Shown one piece after another: positions 5,190 through 5,229 of a stretch of 5,229 nucleotides of DNA. Position numbers and translations under genes: made by a program. Each line of letters opens with the position of its first letter. Position 1 is the first letter of the stretch. This DNA comes from Chthoniobacterales bacterium (lineage in GTDB: Bacteria; Verrucomicrobiota; Verrucomicrobiia; Chthoniobacterales; UBA10450), in NCBI GenBank assembly GCA_013695925.1, contig JACCZO010000061.1, positions 1-5,229 of the forward strand, read 5' to 3'. Below the pieces are notes generated by a model. It was not told the DNA's origin. It worked only from the letters and a program-made list of their open reading frames with translations, and searched no databases.

Positions 5190-5229
5190 TTTTCCGGTCG
5201 CGATGGTCGAATCACTTACGAAAGCTCGA

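Noticed and set aside
5203..5229. Possible plus-strand gene start ATGGTCGAATCA at the window edge
   Set aside because: Only nine codons are visible and no ribosome site precedes it, so it cannot be supported.

Overview
The window is a GC-rich bacterial chromosomal segment in which every gene I can support lies on the minus strand, so transcription runs from high to low coordinates. The gene content suggests a soil member of the Verrucomicrobiota (Chthoniobacterales-like). The clues are a DUF1573 - rhodanese - MauE run, a TPR C-terminal module of the kind found behind bacterial kinase/cyclase-like regulators, and a three-hairpin REP-like element. This placement is inference from gene style; no phylogenetic marker is present.

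Layout, from right to left (order of transcription). At 5050-5229 there is no recognisable gene, but there are TGTCA direct repeats that look like an insertion-sequence end and a 24-bp-stem inverted repeat. At 3746-4930 (in-frame coding extends to about 5049) lies a TPR-repeat protein that seems to have lost its N-terminus and normal start. At 2794-3699 is a complete dTDP-4-dehydrorhamnose reductase (RmlD), a sugar-nucleotide enzyme for rhamnose-containing surface polysaccharide. At 2617-2765 is a non-coding element with imperfect terminal inverted repeats and three 19-nt palindromes. At 1927-2561 is a PagL-like lipid A deacylase, an outer-membrane beta-barrel, broken by an apparent one-base deletion near 2194-2198. 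Four tightly packed genes follow: a secreted DUF1573 protein (1232-1915), a membrane-anchored rhodanese (803-1228), a four-helix MauE/DoxX-like membrane protein with a CGCFG motif (336-806) and a glutaredoxin with a CPYC site (40-285).

The last five genes look like one transcription unit, with gaps of 11, 3, -4 and 50 nt and a sigma70-like promoter just upstream of the PagL-like gene. Four of the five products carry a conserved cysteine pair or a catalytic cysteine, distributed over cytoplasm, membrane and periplasm. This suggests a thiol-redox or sulfur-transfer relay across the inner membrane; its substrate cannot be read from this window. The least explained signals are that relay operon, an 11-mer (GTCGTTAGGCG) present three times in 5.2 kb, and a hairpin whose only three mismatches become G-U pairs in minus-strand RNA.
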